64,000 nucleotides of DNA from an uncultured Eubacterium sp. (GCA_910589045.1 CAJUSH010000010.1:1-64000); one strand, 5' to 3'. Numbered from the stretch's first letter, positions 16,065-25,586 are shown. Notes: a model not told the origin generated them from the sequence alone. Made by a program: numbers and translations.

Positions 16065-18992
16065 ATGCAAAAGACACGGAAAAAGATTTTTTTGCATATG
16101 CTGTGTGGAATGCTGGCAGTTATCTGTGCGGCAGGTTTTTTGGAGTATCGGACGTCTGCGGCGGATACAAAGCGGACGGTAAGGATTGGGGCATTTCCGA
16201 TGCAGGGCTACCATGATATTGATGCGAACGGAAATGTGACCGGCATGGATGCGGAGTATTTGCGGCATATCTGCGCGTATACGGATTGGGAGCTGGAGTT
16301 TGTGCCCTGCGACAGCTGGGACGAGGCACTGAAACGTCTGGCCGAAAAGGAGCTTGACCTGGTCGGCTCCGCACAGTATTCCGCGCAGCGGGCAGCACAG
16401 TATCAATATGCGGATCTCGCCAGCGGATATACCTATGGCATGCTTGCCGTGAAGGGAAGCAGCCCCTATGCCTACGGAGATTACGAGCAGATGAAGGGCC
16501 TGTCCTACGGAATGGTAAAAACCTACGTGCGCAGGGATGAGTTTTTACAATATATGAGTACCCACGGAATGGAAAACGTGGATATTAAGGAGTATGAGGA
16601 CGCGGATGCGCTTGCCGCCGCGCTGGAGGCGGAGGAGATCGATGTGCTTGTGCACACCTTCACGGAAATCCGCGACGGCTGGCGCGTGATCGGACGGTTT
16701 GCGCCGATGCCTTTTTATTACATTACGTATCCCGGAAATGACGAGCTGATGCGGGAGCTGAACAATGCCGTTGCGGATATCAAGATGAATGAGCCGGAGC
16801 TGGAAAACGAGCTGCTTGTGAAATATTTTGACAGCCGCATGGACAAGACCGTAATGTTTACCGGCGAGGAAAAACGCTATATTGAAGAGACGGGCAGCCT
16901 GGTGGTCGGCTATCTGGACGGCTATTACCCCTTTTCCTACGACGAGGGTGCCAGCTACTGCGGCCTTGCAAGGCAGACGCTGGATGAGCTGTCGAGGGAT
17001 ACCGGGCTTGTTTTTACTTATATCAGGATGAACAGTCCCGCTCAGGCGCGCAAGGCCTTGCTGGACGGAAGGATTGACCTGTGCAGCTACTACAGCGGAA
17101 CGACGGAAGGGGTGAATGAGTCGGGGCTTGCGCTGACCGAGAGCTACGCGACGATTCCCCGTGTGCTCATTGTAAAAAAGAGCGAGGCATCACACTCCGT
17201 GCGCCGTCTGGCGATGACAAATGACGACGTGGATGCGCACATTTATTCCGGTGAGGAGGATGTGGAAACGATTTTGTGCGACAGACAGCAGGAATGTCTC
17301 ACAAAGGTATTAAACGGCGATGCGGACGGGGCTGTCTGTGACAGCTATCTTGCGGAATACCTGCTGAGCGCGCGCGTGCGCTTCGGCGATTTGAAGGTGC
17401 AGAGCATGCTCAGCAGCGAGCATGATATTTACATGATGGTCCGTGCCGATGATTCCCCCCTGATCAGCATTTTGGATAAAAAGCTCTGGAAAATATCCGA
17501 CAAAAATATAAACGATTATATGGTGCAGGACAATTTTTTTACCGGCATGAGCATCCGCCAGTTTCTGGAGCAGAACAGCCTTTTAATTATCGGGGTGCTG
17601 GCGATGGCTGCATTTCTGATCGTTCTGATCCTCGGCTACATGCTCCACAACAGCAACAAAATCCGCAGGCTGACCTACAAGGACGCGGAGCTGAACGTGT
17701 GGAACCAGAGCTATCTTATGTATCAGGCGAAGCGGCTGATGCGGACGGACCACAGGGCAAATCTCTCGGCGGGCAGGAGCTTTGCCATCGCCTACACAAA
17801 TATCAATCAGTTTCGGCGTTACAACACACTCTACGGGTGGAACAACGGACAGCGGCTGCTTGAGATTTTTGTGAAGGTGACAGCGGAGGAGATCCGGGAG
17901 CGGGAGATGTACGCCCGAAGCCAGAGCGATCATTTTATTTTCTTTGCGGAATATAAGGATCGTGAGGAGCTGGAGACTCACTGGCGGCACATTGCGGACC
18001 GGATTTCCGAGCAGATTCACGGGGAGACGGGCATCCATATGACGATCACGGTGGGCGTGTGCTATGTGCCGGCTGACAGCGAGGATCTGCATGTCAGCCT
18101 TGCCTATGCGATCCAGGCCGCGGATAATTTAAAGGAATCGAGAAAAAATACGCTGCAGGTCTACGACGACAAGCTGCTCCAGAAGCTGAAGGAGCGGCAT
18201 GAAAGGGAGCGCCTGCTGGAGTCCGTGGAGATCAACGAGGATCATTTCGAAACCTATTATCAGGCAAAGGTGGATATCCGCAATGAGCAGGTTGTAGGGG
18301 CCGAGGCGCTCATCCGTTTCAAGGACCCAACGGCGGACGGGATGATCCGGACACCCTATTTTTTCGTTCCCTATTATGAGGAGGTGGGACGGATTATGGA
18401 AATCGATTTCTTTGTGCTGGAATGCGCATGCAGACTGCAGCGGCGCAGGATGCAGGAGGGGAAAACGGTTGTGCCGATTTCCTGTAATTTTTCCAGGCTG
18501 CACTTTGCAAGGGAGGATTTCCCGGACCGTTTCACTGCGGTTTTGAATAAATACGAGGTGCCAAAGGAGCTGATCGAGGTGGAAATCACGGAGACACTCG
18601 TTGTGGATGAGATGCAGGCCCAGAATGCCAAGGAGACAATTAACGAGCTGCACAACCGGGATATCCGGCTCTCCATCGACGATTTCGGCTCCGGCTATTC
18701 GTCACTGGGTGTCTTTGAGACGATTCCGGCATCCGTGATCAAGCTTGACCGCTCGTTTCTGGTCAACAATGAAAACCGTGAGCGTCAGGTCAAGATTATG
18801 TCAAACATTGTGAAGCTGGCGCGGGATCTGGAGGCCCAGATCGTGTGCGAGGGTGTGGAAACGGAGAAGGATATTGCACTCATGCAGGAAATCGGAGCGA
18901 GCGTGGCACAGGGCTACCGCTACGCAAAGCCGGTATCGGAGCCGGAGTTCGAACAGCGTTTGGACGGGGACGGCGCGGAAAAAAGTGCGTAA
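16065..18992 (+). CDS. Membrane sensor with two substrate-binding domains, degenerate GGDEF and EAL phosphodiesterase
   Basis: 975 residues. Order: N-terminal signal/anchor (residues 5-25), two tandem SBP_bac_3-type extracellular domains (about 35-260 and 280-485), a transmembrane helix near 505-530, a GGDEF-fold domain (about 545-700) and an EAL domain (about 715-960). The GGDEF signature is replaced by RSQSDHF near residue 619, so cyclase activity is unlikely. The EAL domain keeps EALIRF, EVEITET, DDFGSGYSSL, KLDRSFL and EGVET, so cyclic-di-GMP hydrolysis is expected. The amino-acid-binding type sensors suggest control by a small extracellular ligand. GGGGGAGGAG precedes the ATG. Confidence 0.9.
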   Translation: MQKTRKKIFLHMLCGMLAVICAAGFLEYRTSAADTKRTVRIGAFPMQGYHDIDANGNVTGMDAEYLRHICAYTDWELEFVPCDSWDEALKRLAEKELDLVGSAQYSAQRAAQYQYADLASGYTYGMLAVKGSSPYAYGDYEQMKGLSYGMVKTYVRRDEFLQYMSTHGMENVDIKEYEDADALAAALEAEEIDVLVHTFTEIRDGWRVIGRFAPMPFYYITYPGNDELMRELNNAVADIKMNEPELENELLVKYFDSRMDKTVMFTGEEKRYIEETGSLVVGYLDGYYPFSYDEGASYCGLARQTLDELSRDTGLVFTYIRMNSPAQARKALLDGRIDLCSYYSGTTEGVNESGLALTESYATIPRVLIVKKSEASHSVRRLAMTNDDVDAHIYSGEEDVETILCDRQQECLTKVLNGDADGAVCDSYLAEYLLSARVRFGDLKVQSMLSSEHDIYMMVRADDSPLISILDKKLWKISDKNINDYMVQDNFFTGMSIRQFLEQNSLLIIGVLAMAAFLIVLILGYMLHNSNKIRRLTYKDAELNVWNQSYLMYQAKRLMRTDHRANLSAGRSFAIAYTNINQFRRYNTLYGWNNGQRLLEIFVKVTAEEIREREMYARSQSDHFIFFAEYKDREELETHWRHIADRISEQIHGETGIHMTITVGVCYVPADSEDLHVSLAYAIQAADNLKESRKNTLQVYDDKLLQKLKERHERERLLESVEINEDHFETYYQAKVDIRNEQVVGAEALIRFKDPTADGMIRTPYFFVPYYEEVGRIMEIDFFVLECACRLQRRRMQEGKTVVPISCNFSRLHFAREDFPDRFTAVLNKYEVPKELIEVEITETLVVDEMQAQNAKETINELHNRDIRLSIDDFGSGYSSLGVFETIPASVIKLDRSFLVNNENRERQVKIMSNIVKLARDLEAQIVCEGVETEKDIALMQEIGASVAQGYRYAKPVSEPEFEQRLDGDGAEKSA

Positions 18993-19174
18993 CGAAAAAG
19001 CGCGGACGATCAGGAATGCGCCTGGAAGCCGCGGCGGGACGGCAGGGGGGAGCAGCCGCAGGAAAAATTTGTAAAAAATTTTTTATTTTTCCGTAACCTC
19101 CAAAAAAAACCGGTGTCTATATAGATAGAACGGAAGTTACTAAAATATTAAAAGTTTTAAAGGAGGAAATTTTT

Positions 19175-19936
19175 ATGAAAGCAAAGAGAGGTTTTTTTAA
19201 GCGGATGGGCGCGGCGGCGCTTGCGGCAGGCGTGATTGCGGGAGCACTGGCACTGAACGTGCAGCCGGCCTTTGCGGCAGCGAAGTTCAAGGTGAAAACG
19301 GAGACGTACGAGAAGAGCTATGAGCTCGACGACGGCACGGTTTATTACAGCTGCTCCTACGAGTATCCGGTTATTTCCGGCGACTCCGCAGCCGCTGAAA
19401 AAATTAACAACGCCATCGAAAAGCAGAGGAAGGTGTGGGTGAAGGAGTCCGATAAGCAGAAGGATACCTACAGGGAGGAAATGGAAAGCTACCTGAAGGA
19501 CTATGCGGATGACGAGGCGCGCAGCTGGAGCTATTCGGATGAAGTGAAATGCGAGGTGACAAATAACGACGGGAAGTATTTCAGTGTGCTTATGAGCGGA
19601 TACCTCTACACGGGCGGTGCGCACGGAATGCCTTACCGCATCTGCGCAACCTTTGATGCGAAAACAGGGGAAAAGCTGACAGCAGCGAAGATTCTCGGTA
19701 CGACGAAGGCAAAGCTGAACGCGAAGGTGAGAAAGCTCTACTTAAAGAAATACGACAAGAAGGGCGCGGAGGCCGGATTTTATGACGGACGGGAAGCGCT
19801 GGAGAAGGAACTGGCTACGATGAATTTTAACAGCGCATTCTATATGAAAAACGGCAAGCTCAGATTCTATGCGGATCCTTATGCGTTAGGACCTTACGCG
19901 GCAGGCTTTATCGAGGTTTCTGCAAGTGTGAAATAA
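19175..19936 (+). CDS. Secreted DUF3298/DUF4163-type protein
   Basis: 253 residues with a signal peptide (KKR-type N-region split as RGFFKRMG, hydrophobic core, then QPAFAAAKF with cleavage near residue 33). The mature part starts KFKVKTETYEKSYELDDGTV and contains YTGGAHGMPY, the Gly-Gly-Ala-His-Gly block common to the DUF4163-DUF3298 module of RsiV and PdaC relatives. There is no attached deacetylase or transmembrane anchor, so it is probably released. AAAGGAGGAAATT precedes the ATG, and a terminator follows, so it is monocistronic. Role unknown. RsiV homologues bind lysozyme, which is only a suggestion here. Confidence 0.8.
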   Translation: MKAKRGFFKRMGAAALAAGVIAGALALNVQPAFAAAKFKVKTETYEKSYELDDGTVYYSCSYEYPVISGDSAAAEKINNAIEKQRKVWVKESDKQKDTYREEMESYLKDYADDEARSWSYSDEVKCEVTNNDGKYFSVLMSGYLYTGGAHGMPYRICATFDAKTGEKLTAAKILGTTKAKLNAKVRKLYLKKYDKKGAEAGFYDGREALEKELATMNFNSAFYMKNGKLRFYADPYALGPYAAGFIEVSASVK

Positions 19937-19963
19937 ACGTGTGATCATAAAATTATGCAGGCG

Positions 19964-19991
19964 AAAAACAGCTCCGAAAGGGGCTGTTTTT
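19964..19991 (+). terminator. Terminator of the DUF3298-type gene
   Basis: AAAAACAGCTCC (19964-19975), GAAA loop, GGGGCTGTTTTT (from 19980). A compact stem with a GNRA loop and a T-run. Confidence 0.85.
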
Positions 19992-20043
19992 GCGCTTTCA
20001 GGAGATTTTTAAAAATTTTATGTAAATTTATGAAATTTTGGGG

Positions 20044-20072
20044 TTGAACTTTTGCGAACTTTTTGCTACAAT
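20044..20072 (+). promoter_or_regulatory. Promoter of the plsC-like gene
   Basis: TTGAAC (20044-20049), 17-bp spacer, TACAAT (20067-20072). It rules out the longer frame starting at 20052, which would begin inside the promoter. Confidence 0.65.
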
Positions 20073-20129
20073 AACTTTCGTGATGCAGAGAGCATCGACA
20101 ATAAACGAGGAGATCATGATTTAGTAACT

Positions 20130-20897
20130 ATGTTACGTTTTTACTGGGTCATATTTTGGAACTTCTATCATATTTACATGATACCAAAGATGGCCTACAT
20201 GGCAAAGCATACGGAAAAATTTGACGAGTCAAAGCGCTACAAGATCGCCAGACGTGCGATATACTACATGATGCGGACGGGCAACATAAAAACGGCCTGC
20301 GAGGGATTGGAAAATCTTCCGGAGGAGGGCGGCTATGTGATGTATCCGAACCATCAGGGCAAATTCGACGCGCTCAGTATCATGATTACACATGCGGATC
20401 CTTGTTCGGTCGTTGTGGATGATGCAGTTTCCTACGGCATCCTAATTAAAGAATTTATCGATTTGGTCGAAGGCGAGCGCATGAAGCTTGACGACGTGCG
20501 CCAGGCCTTAGAGATCATAAAAAAAACGTCCTCAGAGGTAAAAGAGGGACGCCGCTATATTATTTTTTCTGAAGGTGGTTACAAAAATAATGGAAATACA
20601 CTTCAGGAGTTCAAGCCGGGCAGCTTTAAGATGGCGATGATGGCAAAGGCACCGATTGTGCCGGTGGCTTTGACTGACTCCTACAAGGTGTTTGGGGAAA
20701 ATTCCCTTGCACCGGTAACGGCGAAGGTACGTTATCTGCCTCCGCTTTATTATGAAGATTACAAGGATATGAACTCACGCGAGATTTGCGCGTTGGTCAA
20801 GGCTCGGATTCAGCAGGCGATTGATGACGAGCTGGAGAGACGAAGAAAAAAGCGTACTGGTTTTGGCAGGCTTGCACAGTGGCTGCACAGACGTTAA
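20130..20897 (+). CDS. 1-acyl-sn-glycerol-3-phosphate acyltransferase-like protein (PlsC family)
   Basis: 255 residues from an ATG at 20130. The acyltransferase motif I is NHQGKFD (His-x4-Asp), motif III is FSEGGYKNNGNTL, and motif IV is APIVPVAL. This order identifies the PlsC/LPLAT family that acylates lysophosphatidic acid at the membrane. The N-terminus carries one hydrophobic segment (FYWVIFWNFYHIYMI). The leader contains GAGGAGAT at 20107-20114 followed by a two-codon frame ATG ATT TAG at 20116-20124, 5 bp before the true ATG, an odd arrangement that may tune initiation. Confidence 0.87.
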   Translation: MLRFYWVIFWNFYHIYMIPKMAYMAKHTEKFDESKRYKIARRAIYYMMRTGNIKTACEGLENLPEEGGYVMYPNHQGKFDALSIMITHADPCSVVVDDAVSYGILIKEFIDLVEGERMKLDDVRQALEIIKKTSSEVKEGRRYIIFSEGGYKNNGNTLQEFKPGSFKMAMMAKAPIVPVALTDSYKVFGENSLAPVTAKVRYLPPLYYEDYKDMNSREICALVKARIQQAIDDELERRRKKRTGFGRLAQWLHRR

Positions 20898-20984
20898 GAA
20901 TGTGATGCAGATGTGATGGATTCCGCTGCGAAACAGTTTTTAAAGGTTTTTGTCGGGACAACAGTTACGAAAAAACGCAGATGG

Positions 20985-21012
20985 TTCAGCGAAAATAAAA
21001 AAATAATATACT
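20985..21012 (+). promoter_or_regulatory. Candidate promoter of tRNA-Arg
   Basis: TTCAGC (20985-20990), 16-bp A-rich spacer, TATACT (21007-21012), 14 bp before the tRNA 5' end. The -35 is a weak match. Confidence 0.4.
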
Positions 21013-21026
21013 GCTCCTAAAAACAG

Positions 21027-21098
21027 GCAACCGTAGTCTAACGGATAGAACGCAGGACTCCGACTCCTGTAATGTGGGTTCGATTCCCGCCGGTTGCA
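21027..21098 (+). tRNA. tRNA-Arg (anticodon CCG)
   Basis: The acceptor stem GCAACCG pairs with CGGTTGC, with discriminator A at 21098. The D-arm has GTCT...AGAAC and the T-arm GTGGG TTCGATT CCCGC. The anticodon stem CAGGA/TCCTG encloses CTCCGAC, giving anticodon CCG. The 3' CCA is not encoded. Confidence 0.93.
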
Positions 21099-21145
21099 TT
21101 TAACAAGCAGATAACAGTTTTTTCAAATTTTAGGAGGTAGTACAA

Positions 21146-22657
21146 ATGGCAAATAAGAACCGTAAAAATCAGGATCAGGGTTCTGTTAAGAATACAGAAT
21201 TAAAGCAGACAAATCAGCAGAAGGATACAGTTAATCAGAAGGAAAGCGCTGCAGGCGTGCAGCTTACAGATACAAATACATCAAATAAAAATAATCATTT
21301 GAATTCGGAGGGACAGACACAGACAGCAAAAACAAAAGACGGTGGTTTTAAGGCGGGGAGATTTTGGGAGCTTATAAGCAGATATAAGCGCTATCTCGCG
21401 GCGGGGGTTCTTTTTGCCGCTATGGTAGTAGTTTTGGCGAAATGTACCGGTCCTGTGCCCGAGGAGACGAAGGAGCCGGTGGTAAACGAACAGGATGATA
21501 AGACTGCCGATCTGTCGGAAGAGTTTGAAATCGACGCGATACCGGAGGTAAACCGTCTGGTCAGCGACTACTACACCGCACATGCGTCAGGGGATGTGGA
21601 TGCATTAGAAGCGCTGGCAAAGCCGATTTCCGATACGGAGAAGAGCTTTATTAAGCTGAACAGCGAATATGTGGAGGCATATAATAACATTTCATGCTAC
21701 ACAAAGGCCGGCTTGAAGGAGGGCGAATATATTGTTTCTGTGTATGTTGACATCAAGTATAAGGATGTAGATACACAGGCTCCGGGGCTGGATCGTTTTT
21801 ATCTGCGGACAGACGAGAGCGGTGTGCTCTATATTGATAATGCATACAGTCAGTTCAACCAGTCCAATATGGAGGTGAGCACGGAGGCAGATGTGCAGTC
21901 GCTGCTCAACGAATTTGAGCAGGCAGAGGATTATCTGCTGCTCTGGGCGAACGTCGAGAAAAAATTCCAGGATGCCCTTGCGTCCGATCCGGAGCTGGAG
22001 CAGATGGCACGGGAAACCTTGCCGAACGCCCTGGAAGCATGGGCAAAGTCTCTGGTACAGCCGGATGCAAACGGCGGGGATTCCACCGACAAGCCGGCGG
22101 ATGATCAGACGGAGGAGCCCAAAGATTCAGAAGAAGACGACAAGCCGGACGATAATGAGGATGACAGCAGAAAGCCGGAAGACGATGCAAAGGAAGATGG
22201 AGACGACAGTGCTGACGGCAAAGCAAAAACGGCTTATGCGATGGACGGTATCAATATGCGCAAAGGCCCGAGTACGGATGACGATATCGTCACACAGATC
22301 GTGCTCGGCAGTGAGCTGAAAATTTATCCCGACACCGAAAAGGACGGTTGGGTAAAGGCATCCTTTAACGGCAAGAAGGGATATGTAAAGCGGGAATTTG
22401 TAACCACGAAAAAGGACAAGGTTCCCAGCAGCGCCGAGGTAGAGCAGAATAAGCCTGCGAAAGCATTGCCGGAGGGTGCGGAAATTACATTGACGGATAC
22501 CGTAAACGTGCGCGTTTCCATGAGCGAGACAGCCGAAAAGGTGGGAGTAGCTGCCCCCGGAGATGTGGTAAAGGTTATTATGAGTTATGCGGAGGGCTGG
22601 ACAAAGGTAGAGTGGAACGGTCAGACCGGATACATGAAAACGGATTTGATTCAGTGA
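21146..22657 (+). CDS. Membrane-anchored protein with two C-terminal SH3b domains
   Basis: 503 residues. The N-terminal 80 residues are polar and Gln/Asn/Lys-rich, and one transmembrane helix follows (YLAAGVLFAAMVVVLA, about 83-98). A globular extracellular region precedes an acidic Asp/Glu/Lys/Pro-rich linker (about 310-358), then come two bacterial SH3 repeats (about 362-425 and 447-503), each with the INMRKGPS or VNVRVSMS signature. SH3b repeats bind peptidoglycan, so this is a type II cell-wall-facing protein of unknown activity. Transcription probably ends at the hairpin at 22706-22761. TTAGGAGGTAG precedes the ATG. Confidence 0.85.
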   Translation: MANKNRKNQDQGSVKNTELKQTNQQKDTVNQKESAAGVQLTDTNTSNKNNHLNSEGQTQTAKTKDGGFKAGRFWELISRYKRYLAAGVLFAAMVVVLAKCTGPVPEETKEPVVNEQDDKTADLSEEFEIDAIPEVNRLVSDYYTAHASGDVDALEALAKPISDTEKSFIKLNSEYVEAYNNISCYTKAGLKEGEYIVSVYVDIKYKDVDTQAPGLDRFYLRTDESGVLYIDNAYSQFNQSNMEVSTEADVQSLLNEFEQAEDYLLLWANVEKKFQDALASDPELEQMARETLPNALEAWAKSLVQPDANGGDSTDKPADDQTEEPKDSEEDDKPDDNEDDSRKPEDDAKEDGDDSADGKAKTAYAMDGINMRKGPSTDDDIVTQIVLGSELKIYPDTEKDGWVKASFNGKKGYVKREFVTTKKDKVPSSAEVEQNKPAKALPEGAEITLTDTVNVRVSMSETAEKVGVAAPGDVVKVIMSYAEGWTKVEWNGQTGYMKTDLIQ

Positions 22658-22705
22658 CAGGATAGGTGCCCGTCAGGGTGCGGTACAATTTACAAGAGAG
22701 TAAAG

Positions 22706-22761
22706 GCGGTTGTCGGCGTGCAATGCGTTATGCATTTGCATAATTCGGTAACCGCTTTTTT
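22706..22761 (+). terminator. Terminator after the SH3 gene
   Basis: GCGGTT (22706-22711) pairs with AACCGC (22750-22755), followed by six T. The loop holds a second dyad around ATGCGTTATGCAT. Confidence 0.65.
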
Positions 22762-22792
22762 CGTAAGAAAAGAATCAGTAGAGGAAGGAAAC

Positions 22793-23530
22793 ATGAAACA
22801 GGAAAAAACAGGAACACGTATCAATCGATTTTTGAGTCAGGCGGGCATCTGCTCCCGCCGGGAAGCGGATCGTGCCCTTGAGGCAGGAGATGTACGGATC
22901 GGAAAAAAGATTGCGCTGGTCGGTGAGCGCGTACAGCAGGGGGATGTTGTCTATTTCCGCGGCAAGCGGGTGCGCCGGGGAGGGGAGCGTATTCTGATTG
23001 CTTTCCATAAGCCTCTCGGTGTTGTGTGTACAACCTCGAAAAAGGAGCAGGATAATATCGTGGATTACATCAGCTACGCGAAGCGTATTTATCCGGTGGG
23101 GCGGCTGGACAAGGATTCCACCGGTCTTATTCTTCTGACGAATGACGGTGATATTGTAAACAAGATTATGCGCGCCGGAAACCGGCATGAAAAGGAATAC
23201 GTCGTGTCGATCAACAAGGAGGTCACGGAAGACTTTGTTATGCAGATGTCAAATGGCGTGTCGATTTTGAATACGCTTACAAGGCCGTGTAAGGTTTGGA
23301 AGAGCGGCATACGGGAGTTCCATATTATACTGACTCAGGGTATGAACCGTCAGATCCGCCGTATGTGCAAGGCGCTTGGGTATGAGGTCAGATCCTTAAA
23401 GCGGATACGTATTATGAATATCCATCTGGGTGATTTGAAAGAGGGCGAGTACCGGAATTTGACAAAAAAAGAGTGGAAGAAGCTGGATGAGATGCTTCGC
23501 AATTCATCCAGCGAGACGGTGAGGTGGTAA
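22793..23530 (+). CDS. rluF: 23S rRNA pseudouridine synthase, RluF type
   Basis: 245 residues from the ATG at 22793 (GAGGAAGGAA upstream). An N-terminal S4 RNA-binding domain (RINRFLSQAGICSRREADR) is followed by the pseudouridine synthase core with catalytic Asp in PVGRLDKDSTGLILLTNDGD and the QIRRM block near the C-terminus. The Asn-Arg-Gln-Ile-Arg-Arg-Met-Cys context fits the RluB/RluE/RluF branch, and RluF is my best guess. It isomerises uridine in 23S rRNA. The gene ends 2 bp before the ligA start. Confidence 0.82.
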   Translation: MKQEKTGTRINRFLSQAGICSRREADRALEAGDVRIGKKIALVGERVQQGDVVYFRGKRVRRGGERILIAFHKPLGVVCTTSKKEQDNIVDYISYAKRIYPVGRLDKDSTGLILLTNDGDIVNKIMRAGNRHEKEYVVSINKEVTEDFVMQMSNGVSILNTLTRPCKVWKSGIREFHIILTQGMNRQIRRMCKALGYEVRSLKRIRIMNIHLGDLKEGEYRNLTKKEWKKLDEMLRNSSSETVRW

Positions 23531-23532
23531 GT

Positions 23533-25536
23533 ATGGCGGACGAAAAAAAAGCGCGCTATGAGGAATTAAAGCAGATCATCGAAGAGCATATGAGGCTTTA
23601 TTATAATGAAGATTCTCCGGTGATCAGTGATTTTGAATACGACGGACTGATGCGGGAGCTAAAGGAGATCGAGGGGCAGCATCCAGACTGGGTGACGAAG
23701 GATTCCCCTACACAGAAGATCGGGGCGGAGGTAAAGCGTGAAGCGGGTGTGACGATCACCCATCATGTTCCCATGCTCAGCATCCAGGATCTTTTTTCAA
23801 AGGAGGAGGTTGCGGCGTGGATCGCGCAGGTGAAGGAGCTTCATCCTGACGCGCGGTTTTCCGTGGAGCGCAAGATTGACGGCCTGAGCATGTCGCTGCG
23901 CTATGAGGACGGTGTGCTGATGCTCGCGGAAACCCGGGGTGACGGTCTGGTTGGCGAGGATGTCACCCTGAATGCACGGGTGATCCCCGATGTAAAGCAG
24001 ACGATCGGAATGCCGGGCTACGTGGAACTGCGGGGTGAGGTTTATATGAGCCACAGCGATTTTGCACGTTTTAATGAAAAGCAGGAGAGTCTCGGCAAAA
24101 AGCAGGCGGCGAACCCGCGCAACCTGGCGGCGGGAACGCTGCGTCAGCTTGACCCGTCCGTCACGCGGGAGCGGGGGCTTCGCATGTTTGTATTTAACGT
24201 GCAGGATGCAACCGGGGAGAGCGCACATTTGATGGAGCGTCATACAGAAGGGCTCGACGAGCTGGCAGCACAGGGGGTTGTGATCGTGCCCCATGTGCTC
24301 TGTGAGGATACGGCCGGGGTGCTTGCGGCGATCGATGAGATCGGGGAGCACCGCGGCGATTATGATTATGATATCGACGGCGCGGTCGTAAAAATCGAAC
24401 AGGTTGCCTACCGCGGAGATTTCCCGGCGGGCAGCAAATATTCGGCCGGACACATTGCCTATAAATATCCGCCGGAGGAAAAAGAGGTGGAGATTGAGGA
24501 GATAGAGGTGGGCGTGGGACGGACCGGAAAAATGACGTTTCGCGCGCGCTTTGCTGAGCCGGTGCGTCTGTGCGGGACGAGCGTACAGTATGCAACCTTG
24601 CATAATATCGATTATATCAATTCTCTCGGTATCGATGCGGGGTGCCGTGCCATGTGCCGCAAGCAGGGTGAGATCATCCCGGCGATTATCAGTGTCACAA
24701 AACCGACGGGAACGGTTTTCCGGGCGCCAAGCGTCTGCCCGGTCTGCGGTCATGCGCTCGTACGTGAGGAGGGCACCGCCGATATCTGTTGTGCAAACCC
24801 GTCCTGCCCGGCGCAGATCAAGCGGACGCTGGCATATTTTGCGAGCCGCGATGCGATGGATATCAAGGCATTCGGCTCCACCTATGTGGACACGCTGGTA
24901 GACGAGGGGTATCTTCACGATTACACGGATATTTACCGTCTGCATGAGCACCGGGAGGCGCTCATCGAAAAGGGCATTATGGGTAAGGAGAAAAATACGG
25001 ATAAAATTCTTAGCGCCATCGAGGAGAGCAAGCACAATTCCGTCGATAAATTTTTAACCGGGCTTGCCATTCGAAATGTGGGTAAGGCATCGGCCCGGGA
25101 GATCATGAAGCATTTTGCAGATCTGCATGAGCTGGCGGATGCGGACGTGGAGACGCTGGTGCGGATACCGGACGTTGGGGAGATCACGGCGGAGTGCATC
25201 CACGACTATTTTGCAGATGCAGAAAACCGAAGGCTTTTGGACGAGGTGGCGGCGCTTGGCATGAATATGAAATCGGAGAAAACGGCGCAGGGTGCGGCCC
25301 TGGAGGGGCTCACGATCGTTGTGACGGGTACGCTGCCGACCCTTGGACGCAAGGAGGCGGCAGAGCTGATCGAGGCAAACGGGGGAAAGTGCACCGGCTC
25401 TGTCAGCAAAAAGACGAGCTACCTTCTCGCGGGTGAGGCGGCCGGGAGCAAGCTGGATAAGGCGAACAGCCTTGGCGTTCCGGTGATTACCGAGGAGGAG
25501 CTGCTGGCGATGCTCGCAGAAGCAGGCCCGGAATAA
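23533..25536 (+). CDS. ligA: NAD-dependent DNA ligase
   Basis: 667 residues. The order is the expected one for LigA: Ia domain (YYNEDSPVISDFEYDGLM), adenylation domain with the nucleotidylated Lys114 in ERKIDGLS, the OB fold, a four-Cys zinc finger (CPVCG ... CCANPSC), helix-hairpin-helix repeats and a C-terminal BRCT domain. It seals nicks using NAD+. The start is taken at ATG 23533 because GAGGTGG at 23520-23526 serves it. An in-frame GTG at 23524 is part of that site. Start is coupled to the end of the rluF-like gene. Confidence 0.96.
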   Translation: MADEKKARYEELKQIIEEHMRLYYNEDSPVISDFEYDGLMRELKEIEGQHPDWVTKDSPTQKIGAEVKREAGVTITHHVPMLSIQDLFSKEEVAAWIAQVKELHPDARFSVERKIDGLSMSLRYEDGVLMLAETRGDGLVGEDVTLNARVIPDVKQTIGMPGYVELRGEVYMSHSDFARFNEKQESLGKKQAANPRNLAAGTLRQLDPSVTRERGLRMFVFNVQDATGESAHLMERHTEGLDELAAQGVVIVPHVLCEDTAGVLAAIDEIGEHRGDYDYDIDGAVVKIEQVAYRGDFPAGSKYSAGHIAYKYPPEEKEVEIEEIEVGVGRTGKMTFRARFAEPVRLCGTSVQYATLHNIDYINSLGIDAGCRAMCRKQGEIIPAIISVTKPTGTVFRAPSVCPVCGHALVREEGTADICCANPSCPAQIKRTLAYFASRDAMDIKAFGSTYVDTLVDEGYLHDYTDIYRLHEHREALIEKGIMGKEKNTDKILSAIEESKHNSVDKFLTGLAIRNVGKASAREIMKHFADLHELADADVETLVRIPDVGEITAECIHDYFADAENRRLLDEVAALGMNMKSEKTAQGAALEGLTIVVTGTLPTLGRKEAAELIEANGGKCTGSVSKKTSYLLAGEAAGSKLDKANSLGVPVITEEELLAMLAEAGPE

Positions 25537-25586
25537 AGCGGGGCGATGCGCAGGGAAACAGAACCGGAACAAAGCGGGGCGATGCG
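25530..25586 (+). repeat. Short tandem repeat at the 3' end of ligA
   Basis: CCGGAATAAAGCGGGGCGAT starting near 25530 recurs as CCGGAACAAAGCGGGGCGAT near 25563, both followed by GCGC(A/G)GGG. The first copy includes the ligA stop codon. Confidence 0.6.

Noticed and set aside
23797..25035. 412-codon open frame antisense to ligA
   Set aside because: It mirrors the ligA reading frame, has no ribosome site, and its translation shows no family signature. It results from codon bias on the opposite strand.
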